Notes: generated by a model from the sequence alone, not told the origin. Positions 23,950-36,309 are shown, counted from the first letter of the stretch. The stretch is DNA of 64,000 bases from Ovis canadensis (GCF_042477335.2 NC_091247.1:39483501-39547500), one strand, 5' to 3'. A program made the numbers and translations.

Positions 23950-25185
23950 TAATTATCATAGGTGTCCTCAACCAGAAAGACTTTCACGAGATAGAGGAGC
24001 AGTGAGGACCCAATTTAGATGTAGGGGGAGAGTCAGGCCTCTCTCTGAAAAGTGACTTCGGGGCTAAGACCTTCTGGAAGCCTGGGCATGGCCAGTTAGG
24101 TAAGTGGGGTTGGATGGGGGAGCAGCCTGGTCCATGGTTTGGGTTTGCTGGGGGCTGAGAGGTTTCTGAAGTGTTAAAAGGAAAGTGCCAGGTCAACCAG
24201 GATGCGTGGGTCATTATGGGGGAGTGAGAAGAGCATGTCCCCAGCAGAGGCTGGGAGAAGTGCCAGTGTTCAGGGGGTAAGGTGGGAGGGGCAGGTTGGG
24301 TAGGCTGGAGGCTGGGCCCAGGCGGTTTTCTATTGCCTGTGACGGAAAGCCACCAGAGGTCTTTGAAAAATCTTTCCTAGCTCTCTGTGGACAGTGAATT
24401 GGAGGCCAGTAAGAGCAAATGTGGAAACTTATTATCGTCTGGTAGTAAGGATTCTGAAAAGGGGTCTGGGTTTTATGAGCTTCATTCCAGACTCATTCCA
24501 GGCCCTTGGGGTGGGGGTGAGGAGCCAAGCCTGAGTTATTGCCGCTTTGTCTCCTGGGGTTGGACAGAGCAGGCAGACTGAAAGCTACCTAATTTCAGTT
24601 CATACAGGCACTTAGTGTGAATTGCTAAGTGGGTGAGATCCGAGTGGTTTCTTGATAAATAGAGAGGTTGTCAAGGAGGATTTTGGAGCCCTTTTCTCCA
24701 TCAAATCAGTAGAGGTGTTAATCCTCAATCTAGATAATGGAATAATGCAATTGCAGATTTTGGCTTTAAACCCCACTGCAGATGAACCAACTGTCAAGGA
24801 CCTCAACTGCCAGCAGACAGGCCTGGATGGTGAAGAATGCCAGGCATGTGGGCCTGAGACCATGGACATTCCAGACCTGATTCCCCACTGTAGGCACAGG
24901 GTGCTGCCCATGAGCTCCTGGATGGCTTGGGGCTTTACTACCTGTCAGCACCATACCCATGGGCAGGAAGAATCCATCCAGGAAAAACCGGTAACAGACT
25001 GTAGAGTGGGATCTCCTGGCCCAGTATCTTTAAGGCAAAAACTATGATTTAGAAAAAGAGCTTGGTAGACAGATAAGCATTGTAACAGTTGTTCTACATG
25101 GGCATAGACAATAGACTGGGAAGTTGGGGTTAGCAGATGTAAGCTTTTATCTATAGAATGGATAAATAGCAAGGTCCTACTGTAA
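23950..25185. other. Intergenic, unassigned, G-rich part at 24050-24330
   Basis: 24300-24430 resembles an old mammalian-wide repeat (GAAAGCCACCAGAGGTCTTT). The 131-codon frame at 24652-25047 has no recognisable domain and no repeat match I can name. It is treated as chance. Confidence 0.4.
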
Positions 25186-25186
25186 T

Positions 25187-25400
25187 GGACCTTCCCTGGT
25201 GGCTCAGCAGTAAAAGATCCTGCCTGCAACCCAGGAGACGCAGGTCCAATCCTCGGGTTGGGAAGATCCCCTGGAGAAGAAAATGACAACCCACTCCAGT
25301 ATTCTTGCCTGGAGAATCCCATGTACAGAGGAGCCTAATGAATTACAGTCCATAGGGTTGCAAAGAGTTGGACACGACTGAAGCAACTTAGCACGCACTG
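25187..25400 (+). mobile_element. Bov-tA SINE
   Basis: ACCTTCCCTGGTGGCTCAGC head and GGTTGCAAAGAGTTGGACAC tail, followed by a short AATAAATAAATAAAA end. Confidence 0.95.
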
Positions 25401-25789
25401 TAATAAATAAATAAAACAGATCTTTGAACAAGATGAGAACATTACTAAGCATCTTGAAAATAAATTTGACAAGGCTATGATTATTCTTGCATAACCTCTC
25501 CTGGTATTTTCCCATGGGAACTTATTAACATAATTTCCATAAATGAATGTGATGTCCTAATTTTTTTATGATGAAATATTTCAATTAATTGTTTAAAGAT
25601 GCTTTTAAAAAAAGAGGAAAGCAGAGGATATATAAAAACAAAATACCAAAAGTTTTTTTTTTTCTGATTGTCTGCATAATGTTGGAATGAGTGTCTTAGT
25701 GTGAAAACATTTCTCATCTTTTGTATTATTCCTATAAGATAAGCTCCAAGAAGCAGATCAAAATCAAAATGCTTGCAACAGATTATGAT

Positions 25790-27560
25790 TCATGATACAC
25801 ACTACCAGATTGCTTTCCAAAGTACTGTGTTCATTTGCACTTTCACCCGTAATGTATGAAGATTCAAATTTCATGGAAATAAACATTCTTTTTTAAAAGT
25901 TTTAATGGTTTAAGTATGACATCAAATCTTGTTTTTGTTTTATTTCTTTGATTATAGATGAGATGACTCAATCTTTTCCCATAAGATTTTCTGTCTTTGT
26001 TTTAAAACTAGTTCTCATTATTTGTAATTCCTGTGTGAACCTCAGCTTCCTCTTCTGTAAAATGGGGATGTCAGCAGTATTACCTTACGGGATTGTTGTC
26101 AGAGTTAGTCAGAGGAGTGTTGGAGAGTGCTCACAGGCTTCACTTGGATGTCCTCTAGATTATCTGGCTTTGGATGCCAGTTCTGATATTTGAAAGCTAA
26201 TCAAGTGGGAGGCGTGTGGCAAGGTCACATTGCCAAAAGCAGGCGGGATTGGACATGTTGCTGCAGCCATCTTTGAAAAATACCATCTGTCACTTTAACC
26301 TGTTTCTTCTTTGAATAATTCTCTACATGAATAATGCATCCTTGTAAAACATGAAAGTTAAGGCTTGTATCCCTTTCGACCAATACTTCAATTCCCACCA
26401 AAGATGACCACCATATTCTGTTTGTTGAACATCTGACGGAAGCTTTGCCTGCGCCTTCCTCCTCGTACATAAACACATGCCCACAGGCTTTTATAGAAAG
26501 TCTGGAGTGTTTCTAATGGTTCACATTAATAGCATCTTACTGTATGTATTTTATTTCTATTTGATTTTTCATTCAGCATATCCAGAGATTGTATCATGTG
26601 AGGCACTGAGATCTCTTTTAGCCTTTTCCATTTATGCACAATATAGATATAATGTGGTTTTTTTGAATTACACTATTTACCAACAGAAAATGAGTGTGCT
26701 TTTCCCACAGCTTTCTGACAGTTATAAAAAAAATGTTCTCAATTTTTGCCAGTCAAATTAGTGAAAAATGGCATACTAACTATTTTACGTTGTATTTCTT
26801 GGATTATTAAGTGAATACTTACATCTTTTCATAAGTTTATTGACCGTTTGCTTTACTTCTGTGATTTGCTTATTTTTATACTTGGTTCCCTTACAACTGA
26901 GTCATTCAAAATTAATTTATAGGAGCTTATATAATATTATCCCAGGGATGGGGGAGCCAGGTGGCCTGCCATCTATGGGGTCGCAGAGTTGGACACGACT
27001 GAAGCGACTTAACAGCAGCAGCATATACTATCCATTTGTTGCAAAATTTGTTTCTCCTACTTTCACTTACTTAACTTTGTTTACACTCTTTTAATGAACA
27101 TAATTTTAGAAATGTTGATGTAATCAAATTTGTCAATCACTTAGGCTACAGCTTTGTTTTGTGGGTTTTAAAAACTTTGTTTAAGAGCCTTTGTTATTCC
27201 ACAAATATTTTACTTTAATATTATATAATTGAATTTTATAAGTTTGGATCTAAAGTTCATTTATAATTAAATTTTATGCATATATTATTTAGATATTAAT
27301 GAAAGTCAATTGTTTTAATCATATTTATTGAGTAATTTCTCCTTAATTTGAATATCTTTATTGTATGCTAAATTCCTGTGTGTGCAGAGATGGTTCTGAA
27401 TTTTCCATTGTGCTTCACTGAGCTATCTGCTTACTCTGTGAGAATACCCCTGTTTGTGTAACTATAGCTTTCTAACCTATTTTTCTCCCTATCTTTATTC
27501 TTATTTTTCAAATTTGTCTTGACTATTCCCGCCCATTCAATCTTCCATTGCAATTTAGAA
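25790..27560 (-). mobile_element. Old L1 remnants, antisense
   Basis: Diverged antisense L1 pieces: CAGATTGCTTTCCAAAGTAC near 25806, GAAAAATGGCATACTAACTA near 26762, TTTTCATAAGTTTATTGACC near 26826 and GTAATCAAATTTGTCAATCA near 27120. The stretch is AT-rich and may be more than one element. A Bov-A2 SINE sits at 26939-27025. 26020-26340 is not clearly L1. Confidence 0.5.
26939..27025 (+). mobile_element. Partial Bov-A2 SINE
   Basis: GGGGGAGCCAGGTGGCCTGC … GGTCGCAGAGTTGGACACGA ending in AGCAGCAGCA. Only the 3' part of the unit is present. It interrupts the old L1. Confidence 0.85.
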
Positions 27561-27639
27561 TCAACTTATTAAGAGCTTTTGATTGACAATGCTTTAAATG
27601 TATTAACTAACTTAGAAAGACTTAAATACTTTTTTATTT

Positions 27640-28008
27640 GCAAATAAACTGTGATGTTGGAGAAGACTCTTGAGAGTCCCTTGGAAACCAAGGAAATCAA
27701 ACCAGTCAATCTTAAAGGAAATCAACCCTGAATACTCCTTGGAAGGGCTGATGCTGAAGCTAAAGCTCCAGTACCTGACCACCTGATGCGAACAGCTGAC
27801 TCCTTGGAAAAGACCCTGATGCTGTGAAAGATTGAAGGCAGATGATGAGGACAACAGAGGATGAGATGGTTGGATGGGATCACCAAATCAATGCACGTGA
27901 TCTTGAGCAAAGTCTGGGAGATGGTGAGGGACAGAGCAGCCTGGCATGCTGCAGTCCAAAGGGTCACAAAGAGTTGGACATGACTTGGCACCTGAACAAC
28001 AGCAAAAC
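27640..28008 (+). mobile_element. BovB 3' fragment
   Basis: GTGATGTTGGAGAAGACTCT at the left and GTTGGACATGACTTGGCACC at the right. Diverged, so an older insertion. Confidence 0.9.
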
Positions 28009-28009
28009 T

Positions 28010-28614
28010 TGTTTTTTGCTGATCGTCCCCAGTTGTGGCATGCAGTTCACAAGGCAGCCACAACGTGGCGGTAGTAGCAAAGGAGGTGAAGCTCGGTTCC
28101 CTCATGAGAGACCCAGTAAGAGGCTGAGACTGAACGTGGCAAAGTGAGCTTGCGATTATCTGCACGTGATACCTTACACTTATTCTGCGTCGTTTACAAG
28201 TGTTTCATCCACATGATTTCCCTTGGAACAGATGGAGAAGGTTATCTTTTATAGAGGGAAAAAATGAAGTCCAAAGAGGTTAAAAGACTTTTCTGGGACA
28301 TGCAGCCGCCACTCTGGGAGATGAGGTGCCCGCAACTCTCCAGGTCAAGTTCAGTTCTCTTTCCATTCATGCCCCTGCATGTTTCAGACTTCTCCACACT
28401 AACTGAATATAAAAGTAGTGGAAACTAAAATCCAAAGCAACAGCAGGAGAATGTATGCCGGACCATCCTGCCTATGTTCAAAATCACTTCTACGTGTGTT
28501 TCTCTCTCTCCTTTCACTAATTTGGATGGTCCCTAAACCTGTGCATTTTCCCTCTGTGACCTATCTCACATCTACCTTTTCTCTCTTCCCCAAATCATCT
28601 CTATCTCACTTCTT
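28010..28614. other. Intergenic, no recognised gene
   Basis: Weak MIR-like sequence at about 28160-28350 (TATAGAGGGAAAAAATGAAG). Nothing else recognised. Confidence 0.4.
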
Positions 28615-29165
28615 ATTCAGTTCAGTTCAGTTCAATCGCCCAGTCGTGTCTGACTCTTTGCCACCCCATGGACTGCAGCATGCCAGGCTTCCCTGTCCAT
28701 CACCAACTCCCAGAGCTTACTCAAACTCATATCCATTGAGTCGGTGATGCCATCCAACATCTTATTCTCTGTCATCCCTTTCTTCTCCTGCCTTCAATTT
28801 TTCCCAGCATCAGGGTCTTTTCCAGTTAGTCAGTTCTTCGCATCAGGTGGCCAAAGGATGGGAGTTTCAGCTTCAGCATCAGTCCTTTCAATGAATATTC
28901 AGGACTGATTTCCTTTAGGATGGACTGGTTTGATCTCTTTGCAGTCCAAAGGGACTCTCAAGAGTCTTCTCCAACACCACAGTTCAAAAGCATCGATTCT
29001 TCGGCACTCAGCTTTCTTTATAGCCCGACTCTCACATCCATACATGACTACTGGAAAAACCATAGCTTTGACTAGACGGACCTTTGTCGGTAAAGTAATG
29101 TCTGTGCTTTTTAATATGCTGTCTAGGTTGGTCATAGCTTTTCTTCCAAGGAGCAAGCGTCTCAG
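28615..29165 (-). mobile_element. BovB LINE 3' part
   Basis: Starts with the inverted terminal repeat TTCAGTTCAGTTCAGTTCAA. The minus-strand frame 28899-29195 includes VMYGCESRAIKKAECRRIDA. It is 5'-truncated at the conserved CTTCCAAGGAGCAAGCG region. Confidence 0.9.
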
Positions 29166-30390
29166 GTTTCCCCTCCAACTCCTCTGCTTTATCAAGGTAA
29201 AAATTTTTATCTGTCAGAGATGGGAAGACTGGGACAAACAAGGTTACTGTTTCAAGGACAGGCTGACTGGGGTTGAATAGGAAGTTGGTGGGGCTTTTGA
29301 AGCAGGTGGGACCTTCTGGGAATATTTGGGTGGGTCGATGCACAAGGTGCCCAGGGCATGGGAAGCTGAGACGTCATCCTTCAGGTGATCATCGCTCTCT
29401 GATTACCTGGCATGACTCAAGTAGGGAAGATGCAGCAGGAGACAGATGAAGGGCTAGTAAAAGGCAGGCATGGACTTTGTGATTTTCCCGGAGATCAGCC
29501 CATGCCACAGCCACACTAATGGCCTAGGCTTTGGAATCACTTGTGCTCTAGGCCACGCTGATTCCGACAGCCTCAAGCCAGTGGCTTCAAGGTTCTGATG
29601 ACTCAGGCTTCTGTTGACTTGTCACCTTCCTCATGATCGGGGCTTTACTTCACATCCAGGTCCAATAATGTTCTTATACCCAAGCACCTGACTGGACTCT
29701 GAGCTCAGCTCCCCAGTTCTTCCCGCTCCAGGATCCTGTCTCACATCCTGAGGGTCTGGTCCAAACCTGGCCTTGCAGGTCTCCCTGACCCTGGACATCT
29801 GCCTCCCTGGAGCGCCATCTCTTTTTTGCCCCCGAGCTCCCTGCCATCTAACTCTGCCCACAGGCCAGTGCTCCTCCTGCTATGCCCCTTGCTCCTTCAC
29901 CGGAACTTCCGGTCCTGCATGCCAGCCTGATCCACTGGGCTCTGCTTGACCACAGTCCCCTTGCACCTGCTGGAGCTCCGCCCACGGGACTTCTCTCGGT
30001 TCCTACTGTGGCGTCCACAAAGACCTCTCCAAGCGCCTCCAAGGACAAGGGCATATAGTCTGTGGACCCCAGGCAACAGGCAGCGAAGGCAATCGTGTTG
30101 GGATAAGTGTCCAGCAGCACGGACAGCCCCTCACCACTCATCGCCCAGAGGCTGCTGAAGAAGAGCACCCTCACTGGGATCTGTTTTCCAAGAAGACCCG
30201 CTGAGTCACTGTGGAAATGCGACGCTGGACCATGCCTCTCTGCACCTGCTGTTTCTACTCCCTGCAATCTTCAGAAGAGAAATTAGAAACCTCAGTTTAG
30301 CCTTATAAGGCAAATTGGGGCACTTCTCTGGGAAGGCGGGGCTGTGACTCAGGGAAGCCTGCAAGGGGCCTGAGAGAAGGTCTCTGTACA
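29166..30390. other. GC-richer unassigned segment with a 139-codon minus-strand frame
   Basis: 29640-30260 is richer in GC than its neighbours and matches no repeat I know. A minus-strand frame runs 30267 to 29848 (139 codons). Its central part reads like coding sequence (for example LLDTYPNTIAFAACCLGS), but I recognise no family, domain or splice pattern. It may be an exon or pseudogene fragment, or chance. Confidence 0.3.
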
Positions 30391-30404
30391 AGTGTAGTTC
30401 AGAT

Positions 30405-30455
30405 ATTTACACACACACACATGCACACACACACATACATACCACACACACAGGA
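30405..30455. repeat. (CA)n microsatellite, interrupted
   Basis: Runs of ACACAC with T interruptions (ATGCACACACACACATACAT). Confidence 0.9.
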
Positions 30456-30651
30456 GCAGTGCTCTGGTTTGGGAAAGAAGACAGGATTCCTTTGCCTTTA
30501 CAGGATACCTTTACACACACACATACAAGCTTTACAGATGCTCTCTGTATTTAGTGAATTTTTTTCCTCTAAATTCACAGAACCTGGATTCATTATTGCA
30601 AATAGGAGTATGGTGGGTGTTTATTCCCACTATCTAAAAAAAAGGTCTGAG

Positions 30652-30783
30652 GACTTCCCTGGTGGTTCAGTGGCTAAGATTCTGTGCTTCCAATGTAGGG
30701 GGTCCAGGTTCAAACCCTGGTCAGGGAACAAGATCCCACATGCTGTAACTAAGACCTCATGCAGCCAAATAAATAAATATTTT
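30652..30783 (+). mobile_element. tRNA-Glu-derived SINE (CHR type)
   Basis: AGGACTTCCCTGGTGGTTCA head, GGTTCAAACCCTGGTCAGGG B-box-like part, and an AAATAAATAAAT tail. Confidence 0.9.
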
Positions 30784-30784
30784 A

Positions 30785-31528
30785 AAAGAAGGTCTCTAAG
30801 AACTGTGCCTCTAAAAGGAAAACATCAGTTTATAGGGCTTAGCATGGGGTAGGGGCAGGAAAAAGATGGAAACCTTAGCCAATCTGATGAACAGAATCAG
30901 AAATTGTGTTAGATTTAAAAAGATTTCAGCAGGCGACAAACATTTCTTAAACAAGCATTGTGAGGCCACAACCTTCAAAAAATAACACTTTATTTGAAGA
31001 GTCATAAAGCACAAACATCCTCACTCATTCTTCCTTAATCCCGCCTTACACCAAGTGAATGCTGGTAAGACCTTATGTAAGTAGAATAAAATAAGGAGAA
31101 TTGGAAAAGGCTTTTCCCCCTTCTTTTGGGCTCCAGTTTACCCTGTGGCCTGGCAACAGGGGCTGCTGGATAATTTGTTGAGAAAGTTTGGGAGTAGTCT
31201 GGACCCTGGAAGGACAAGGAGGTTTGAACTACTAGGGCCTGTCAGAGAGGACCAAACCCAAGTGTTTCTCTTGGTTCAAGTCATCTCCCTCTGTAGCGAC
31301 TGCCACCCATTCAAACCCCTGGGTGTGGTCTATGGAGTCTTTCGTTGGCTGCGGCCAGCCCACTTCCACCCATGTTCCTACTCAAGGATCAAGAACTAAC
31401 TCATGCCCCCTGAACAACAGCTACAAGCCTTGCCCATCTCTAATCCCCTGAGATTTTTTTCACATCGTATCTCATTTCCAACTTGGCCACCCAATACTCA
31501 ATACTATTCTGTACCTGTCTTTATAACC
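30785..31528. other. Intergenic, unassigned
   Basis: No gene or named element recognised. The frames at 30811-31014 and 31145-31399 lack domains. Confidence 0.4.
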
Positions 31529-31529
31529 C

Positions 31530-31672
31530 CCCCATTTTTTTTTATTTTTATTTTTATTTTTAGCTTACCTCGCAGCATGTGGGTTCTTATTCCCTGACTA
31601 GGGATGGAGCCCATAGCCCCCTGCAGTGGAAGTGCAGAGTCGTAACCACTGGACCACTGGGGAAGTCTCTGT
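31530..31672 (-). mobile_element. tRNA-Glu-derived SINE (CHR type)
   Basis: T-rich left end (complement of the tail) and GGACCACTGGGGAAGTCTCT at the right (complement of the head). Confidence 0.85.
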
Positions 31673-31974
31673 CCTTATAAAGAAAAGGTGCGTCTTACCT
31701 CCTTGCCTAAGCCCCAGCTACAGCACCTTCTTGTTGGTGGGATATTCCTCCACTTCTTCCCTCCACCCCTGGATCTCCAAGTTTCCTGATATTCAACCTG
31801 GGTCCCTAGTTAGAACCCTGGTTTTGGAAAGTGCTGTTCAAGGCCTTTCATGATAACCTATCTTCCACCCATGACCTACAGACTAATTGCCAAATAGAGC
31901 AGTTCGTATAATATCAGATATACATTCTTGGTAAATTACCAATATTTACCTATTCTGTGGTACAAAATAGGACT

Positions 31975-32212
31975 AAACAACAACAGCAGATTAGGTGGTG
32001 CTAGAGGTAAGAAACCTGCCCATCAATGCAGGAGACATAAGAGACTAGGGTTTGATCCCTGCGTCAGGAAGATCCCCTGGAGGAGGGCATATTGGGTTGG
32101 CCTCCAGTATTCTTGCCTGGAGAAGCCTGTGGACAGAGGAGCCTGGTGGGCTGCAGTCCATAGAGTTGCAAAGAGTCAGACCCGGCTGAGTGACTGAGTG
32201 CACAGCACAGCA
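31975..32212 (+). mobile_element. Bov-tA SINE
   Basis: GATTAGGTGGTGCTAGAGGT … GGTTTGATCCCTGCGTCAGG … GTTGCAAAGAGTCAGACCCG. It has a short CACAGCACAGCACA tail. Confidence 0.9.
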
Positions 32213-32600
32213 CACAGAATGTTTCCACCCTCCTTATCAGCACAGAATTGTGTGTGCGGTCTCGCTGTGCTTGCCCAGCCCAGTCCCCACTGTTTCAGTG
32301 GAAGGAGATAAAGGAGATTGTATTATTGTTCCAAATATGCCCCTCCCTGGAAAGGGAGGAAAGCGTTTTTTTATCCCCCTGTCCCATGGGCATCAGACTT
32401 GTGCATGTGAACTGTTTTGGTCAATGACTGTGAGCGAAGGTGGGATGTGTTACTTCTGGGCAGAAATTTTAGGAACTGACATTTACTGCACCATATTCCT
32501 ATTCCTTCTGCCACAAGGAACAGCGATGTTCAAGCAGACGCTACTCTGTCTTCCTGAGTCCCAGAGTGAAGATGACCAGTCGATTTGTAACTGACACATA
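32213..32600. other. Intergenic, unassigned
   Basis: No recognised element. A 134-codon plus frame (32190-32594) overlaps the SINE tail and has no domain. Confidence 0.4.
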
Positions 32601-32601
32601 A

Positions 32602-33662
32602 TCAGTCAGTTCAGTCGCTCAGTCATGTCCAACTCTTTGCGACCCCATGAACCACAGCACGTCAGGCCTCCCTCTCACCAACTCCCGGAGTCCACCCAAA
32701 CTCATGTCCATTAAGTTGGTTATGCCATCCAACCGTCTCATCCTCTGTCCTCCCATTCTCCTCTTGCCCTCAGTCTTCCCCAGCATCAGGATTTTTTCAA
32801 ATGAGTCAGCTTTTTGCATCAGGCGGCCAAAGTATTGGAGTTTCAGCTTCCACATCAGTCTTTCCAATGAACACCCAGGGCTGATCTCCTTTAGGATGGA
32901 CTAGATGGATCTCCTTGCAGTCTAAGGGGCTCTCCAACACCACAGTTCAAAAGCATCAATTCTTCAGTACTCAGCTTTCTTTATAGTCCAACTATCACAT
33001 CCATTCATGACTACTGGGAAAACCAGATGCCATGATCTTCGTTTTCTGAATGTTGAGCTTTAAGCCAACTTTTTCGCTCTCCTCTTTCACTTTCATCAAG
33101 AGGCTCTTTAGTTCCTCTTCACTTTCTGCCATAAGGGTGGTGTCATCTGCATATCTGAGGTTATTGATATTTCTCCTGGCAATCTTGATTCCAGACTGTG
33201 CTTCCTCCAGCCCAGCATTTCTCATGATGTATTCTGCATAGAAGTTAAATAAACAGGGTGACAATATACAGCCTTGATGTACTCCTTTGCCTATTTGGAA
33301 CCAGTCTGTGTTCCACGTCCATTTCTAACTGTTGCTTCCTGACCTGCATACAGGTTTCTCAAGAGGCAGGTCAGGGTGGTCTGGTATTCCCATCTCTTTC
33401 AGAATTTTTCACAGTTTATTGTGACCCACATAGTCAAAGGCTTTGGCATAGTCAATAAAGCAGACTCTCAGTTCTTTCTAGAACTCTCTTGCTTTTTTGA
33501 TGATCCATCGGATGTTGGCAATTTGATCTCTGGTTTCTCTGTCTTTCCTAAAACCAGCTTGAACATCTGGAAGTTCATGGTTCACATATTGCTGAAGCCT
33601 GACTTGGAGAATTTTGAGCATTACTTTACTAGCCTGTGAGATGAGTACAATTGTGTGGTCGT
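32602..33662 (-). mobile_element. BovB LINE with an internal deletion of about 0.2 kb
   Basis: The minus-strand frame 32995-33264 keeps the YADD box (NNLRYADDTTLMAESEEEL). Compared with the copy at 20240-22699, about 211 bases are missing at 33024/33025. The flanking bases share ACC, so the deletion used a 3-base microhomology. Inactive. Confidence 0.9.
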
Positions 33663-34690
33663 TTACTTAGTATAATAATCTCTAGGTCCATCCATGTAGC
33701 TGCAAATGGCGTTATTTCATTCTTTTTTATGGCTTAAAGCTCAACATTCAGAAAATGAAGATCATGGCATCCAGTCCCATCACTTCATGGGAAATAGATG
33801 GGGAAACAGTGGAAACAGTGTCAGACTTTATTTTGGGGGGCTCCAAAATCACTGCAGATGGTGATTGCAGCCATGAAATTAAAAGATGCTTACTCCTTGG
33901 AAGAAAAGTTATGACCAACCTAGACAGCATATTCAAAAGCAGAGACATTACTTTGCCAACAAAGGTCCGTCTAGTCAAGGCTATGGTTTTTCCAGTGGTC
34001 ATGTATGGATGTGAGAGTTGGACTGTGAAGAAGGCTGAGCCCCGAAGAATTGATGCTTTTGAAGTGTGGTGTTGGAGAAGACTCTTGAGAGTCCCTTGGA
34101 CTGCAAGGAGATCCAACCAGTCCATTCTGAAGGAGATCAGCCCTGGGATTTCTTTGGAAGGAGTGATGCTAAAGCTGAAACTCCAGTACTTTGGCCACCT
34201 CATGCGAAGAGTTGACTCATTGGAAAAGACTCTGATGCTAGGAGGGATTGGGGGCAGGAGGAGAAGGGGATGACAGAGGATGAGATGGCTGGACGGCATC
34301 ACGGACTCGATGGACGTGAGTCTGAGTGAACTCCGGGAGTTGGTGATGGACAGGGAGGCCTGGCGTGCTGTGATTCATGGGGTCGCAGAGTCGGACACGA
34401 CTGAGCGACTGAACTGAACTGAACTGAATATTACATTGCATATATGTCCCACATCTTCCTTATCCATTCATCTGCGATGAACATTTAGATTGTTTCCATG
34501 TCTTGGCTATAGTGAATAGCGCTGCAAGAACATTGGGGATTATAGTTTTGCCTGAATATATGCCCAGGAGTAATGCAGCTGGATCATGTGGTATCTCTAC
34601 TCTTAGTTTTTCAGGAGTCTCCATATTGTTTTCCGTAGTGGCTGTACCAATTTGCATTTCCACCAACAGTGTAAGAAGATTCCCTCAAAA
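33663..34690 (-). mobile_element. L1 3' region, antisense, split by BovB
   Basis: 33663-33732 (GGTCCATCCATGTAGCTGCA) and 34430-34690 (TTATCCATTCATCTGCGATG; CAATTTGCATTTCCACCAAC) are collinear antisense L1 pieces with a plus-strand BovB between them. Confidence 0.8.
33733..34429 (+). mobile_element. BovB LINE 3' part, plus strand, little decayed
   Basis: One 172-codon frame (33755-34273) covers the reverse transcriptase C-terminal region (AMVFPVVMYGCESWTVKKAE) without a stop. It ends in ACTGAACTGAACTGAA. The few differences from the other copies suggest a younger insertion. It faces the minus-strand BovB at 32602-33662. Confidence 0.95.
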
Positions 34691-34792
34691 AGAGATTTGC
34701 GAATGTTAGAATTTAGAGCCAGGAGGAATATCAAATGCCTACTGTTTCTGGGCCTTCTTTACCACTGCACTTTGTTTGCACATGCACGGGCA

Positions 34793-34793
<1 letters not shown>

Positions 34794-34826
<33 letters not shown>
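34794..34826. repeat. (CA)n microsatellite
   Basis: About 16 uninterrupted CA units. Likely polymorphic. Confidence 0.95.
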
Positions 34827-34829
<3 letters not shown>

Positions 34830-35255
34830 CCTCAGAGAAGATTTTCAATGTCAGCTGCCATAGAGAAAAAGATTCCCAGGGGAGCAGTTATAACTCCACC
34901 CTCTTCCCATGGTGATTAATACACCCAGGCCAATAGGTCTATTCCAGTTTATTTACTGCATTGAGACAAAAACTAAGCACCAGAGCTAGTTAGTTTGCAT
35001 TGAGATATTTAATTTAAAAAATGAAATAGTGTGTTGGTCAACTGAATGTCACCTCCTGTGTCTTTGTTAAAAATGAATGTTGAAGTGCTCATCACTAAGG
35101 GGCTTTTCTTATCAAAGTAGAACCACAGATTGAGCAAATAAATTAACATCCCATTTTGATGGTCTCACTTAGTGGGAACCAGGAATATAACTAAGGAAAA
35201 ATGAGCAGAGCAGAACACTTCCTACATTTTATCAACAGATGAGCACTGATTCCAC
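34830..35255. other. Intergenic, unassigned
   Basis: No recognised gene or element. Confidence 0.4.
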
Positions 35256-35259
35256 ATTA

Positions 35260-36240
35260 TTTGTTTATAATTTATTTTTATTTTAACACAATAAAAAAGT
35301 TACACAAAAGTTACAAGTAGAGGGAAAAGCACCTTATTTTCCTGACCCATCTGAGTATAAGTTGCCACCCTGATGCTCACCAACCATGAATTATTTGCAT
35401 TTCCTGCAAACTAGGACATTCTTCTACATAACCAGAATACAACCAACAGATCAGGAAATGAACAGTGGTCCACTAATACTAATTAATGCTTAAGCTCCCA
35501 GTCAAGTTTTGCCAATCATCTGATTAAGGTCCTTTATAGAAAAGGGATACAGTTCAGAATCATGAGTTGCATTTGGTTGTTATACCTCTTTAGTTCCCAG
35601 TTCCTCAGTCTTTTCTTCATTTTAATGACCCTGATACATCTGAAGATTGCAGGCCAGTTATTTTATACAGCATCCCTTGATTCCCTTTGATTTGATGTTT
35701 CCTTATGATTAGATTCAGGCTATATCTCATTGGAAGAAGTACCACTGAGGTGATGCTGTATATGTCTCACTGCATCCCAAGAGGGAGGGCTTGGTTTGGT
35801 TTTGTTCTGTTACTGATAATGCTCACTTTGATGCTTTGGTTAAGGTGGCTTCTGCCAAGCTTTTTCACTCCTTTTGCCTTTATACTTAATGAGGCTTTTT
35901 TTGAGAGGTACTTGGGAACCATGTAAATGTTCCATTTCCCACTAAAGACATATGCTTATTTGTGTCTATAGATGCCCGGTTTCCTATTTTACTCAATGGG
36001 TTGCAATCCATTACTATGATTATTTATTGGATGCTCAAATTGTTCTTGATTTGCCCAGAAGGAGGGCTTTACATTGGTTTCTGTATCCTTTTGAGAGCCC
36101 CCATTATTCCTTGTGTTCTTCGTAATTGTCTTTTGAAGAAGACAGATGTTCCAGGCTCATCTTGTAATTTCCCTGCTTCAGCCCTGGAATCAGCCATTTC
36201 TACAAGGAGCGCTGGTTCCTTTTATTGGAGAATGATGTTC
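35260..36240. mobile_element. Old L1-type repeat remnant
   Basis: The order of phrases (TTTGATTTGATGTTTCCTTA … GTACCACTGAGGTGATGCTG … GGTTAAGGTGGCTTCTGCCA … GGAACCATGTAAATGTTCCA) follows an old mammalian L1 3'-UTR-type repeat. Divergence is high, so the subfamily and orientation are left open. Confidence 0.45.
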
Positions 36241-36309
36241 AGAAGCTGGGACATGGGCTCGAGATGTGTTCACAGAAATACTTATGTCAGAGTATCTTTG
36301 CCTTTACTT

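Noticed and set aside
24652-25047. 131-codon plus frame
   Set aside because: No family resemblance and no transcript signals. Low-complexity composition suggests a chance frame.
33748-34302. 184-codon minus frame opposite the plus-strand BovB
   Set aside because: It is the antisense shadow of the BovB reverse transcriptase frame on the plus strand.
34794-34826. CRISPR-like or satellite array
   Set aside because: A simple (CA)n microsatellite; no spacers or unit structure, and the genome is mammalian.
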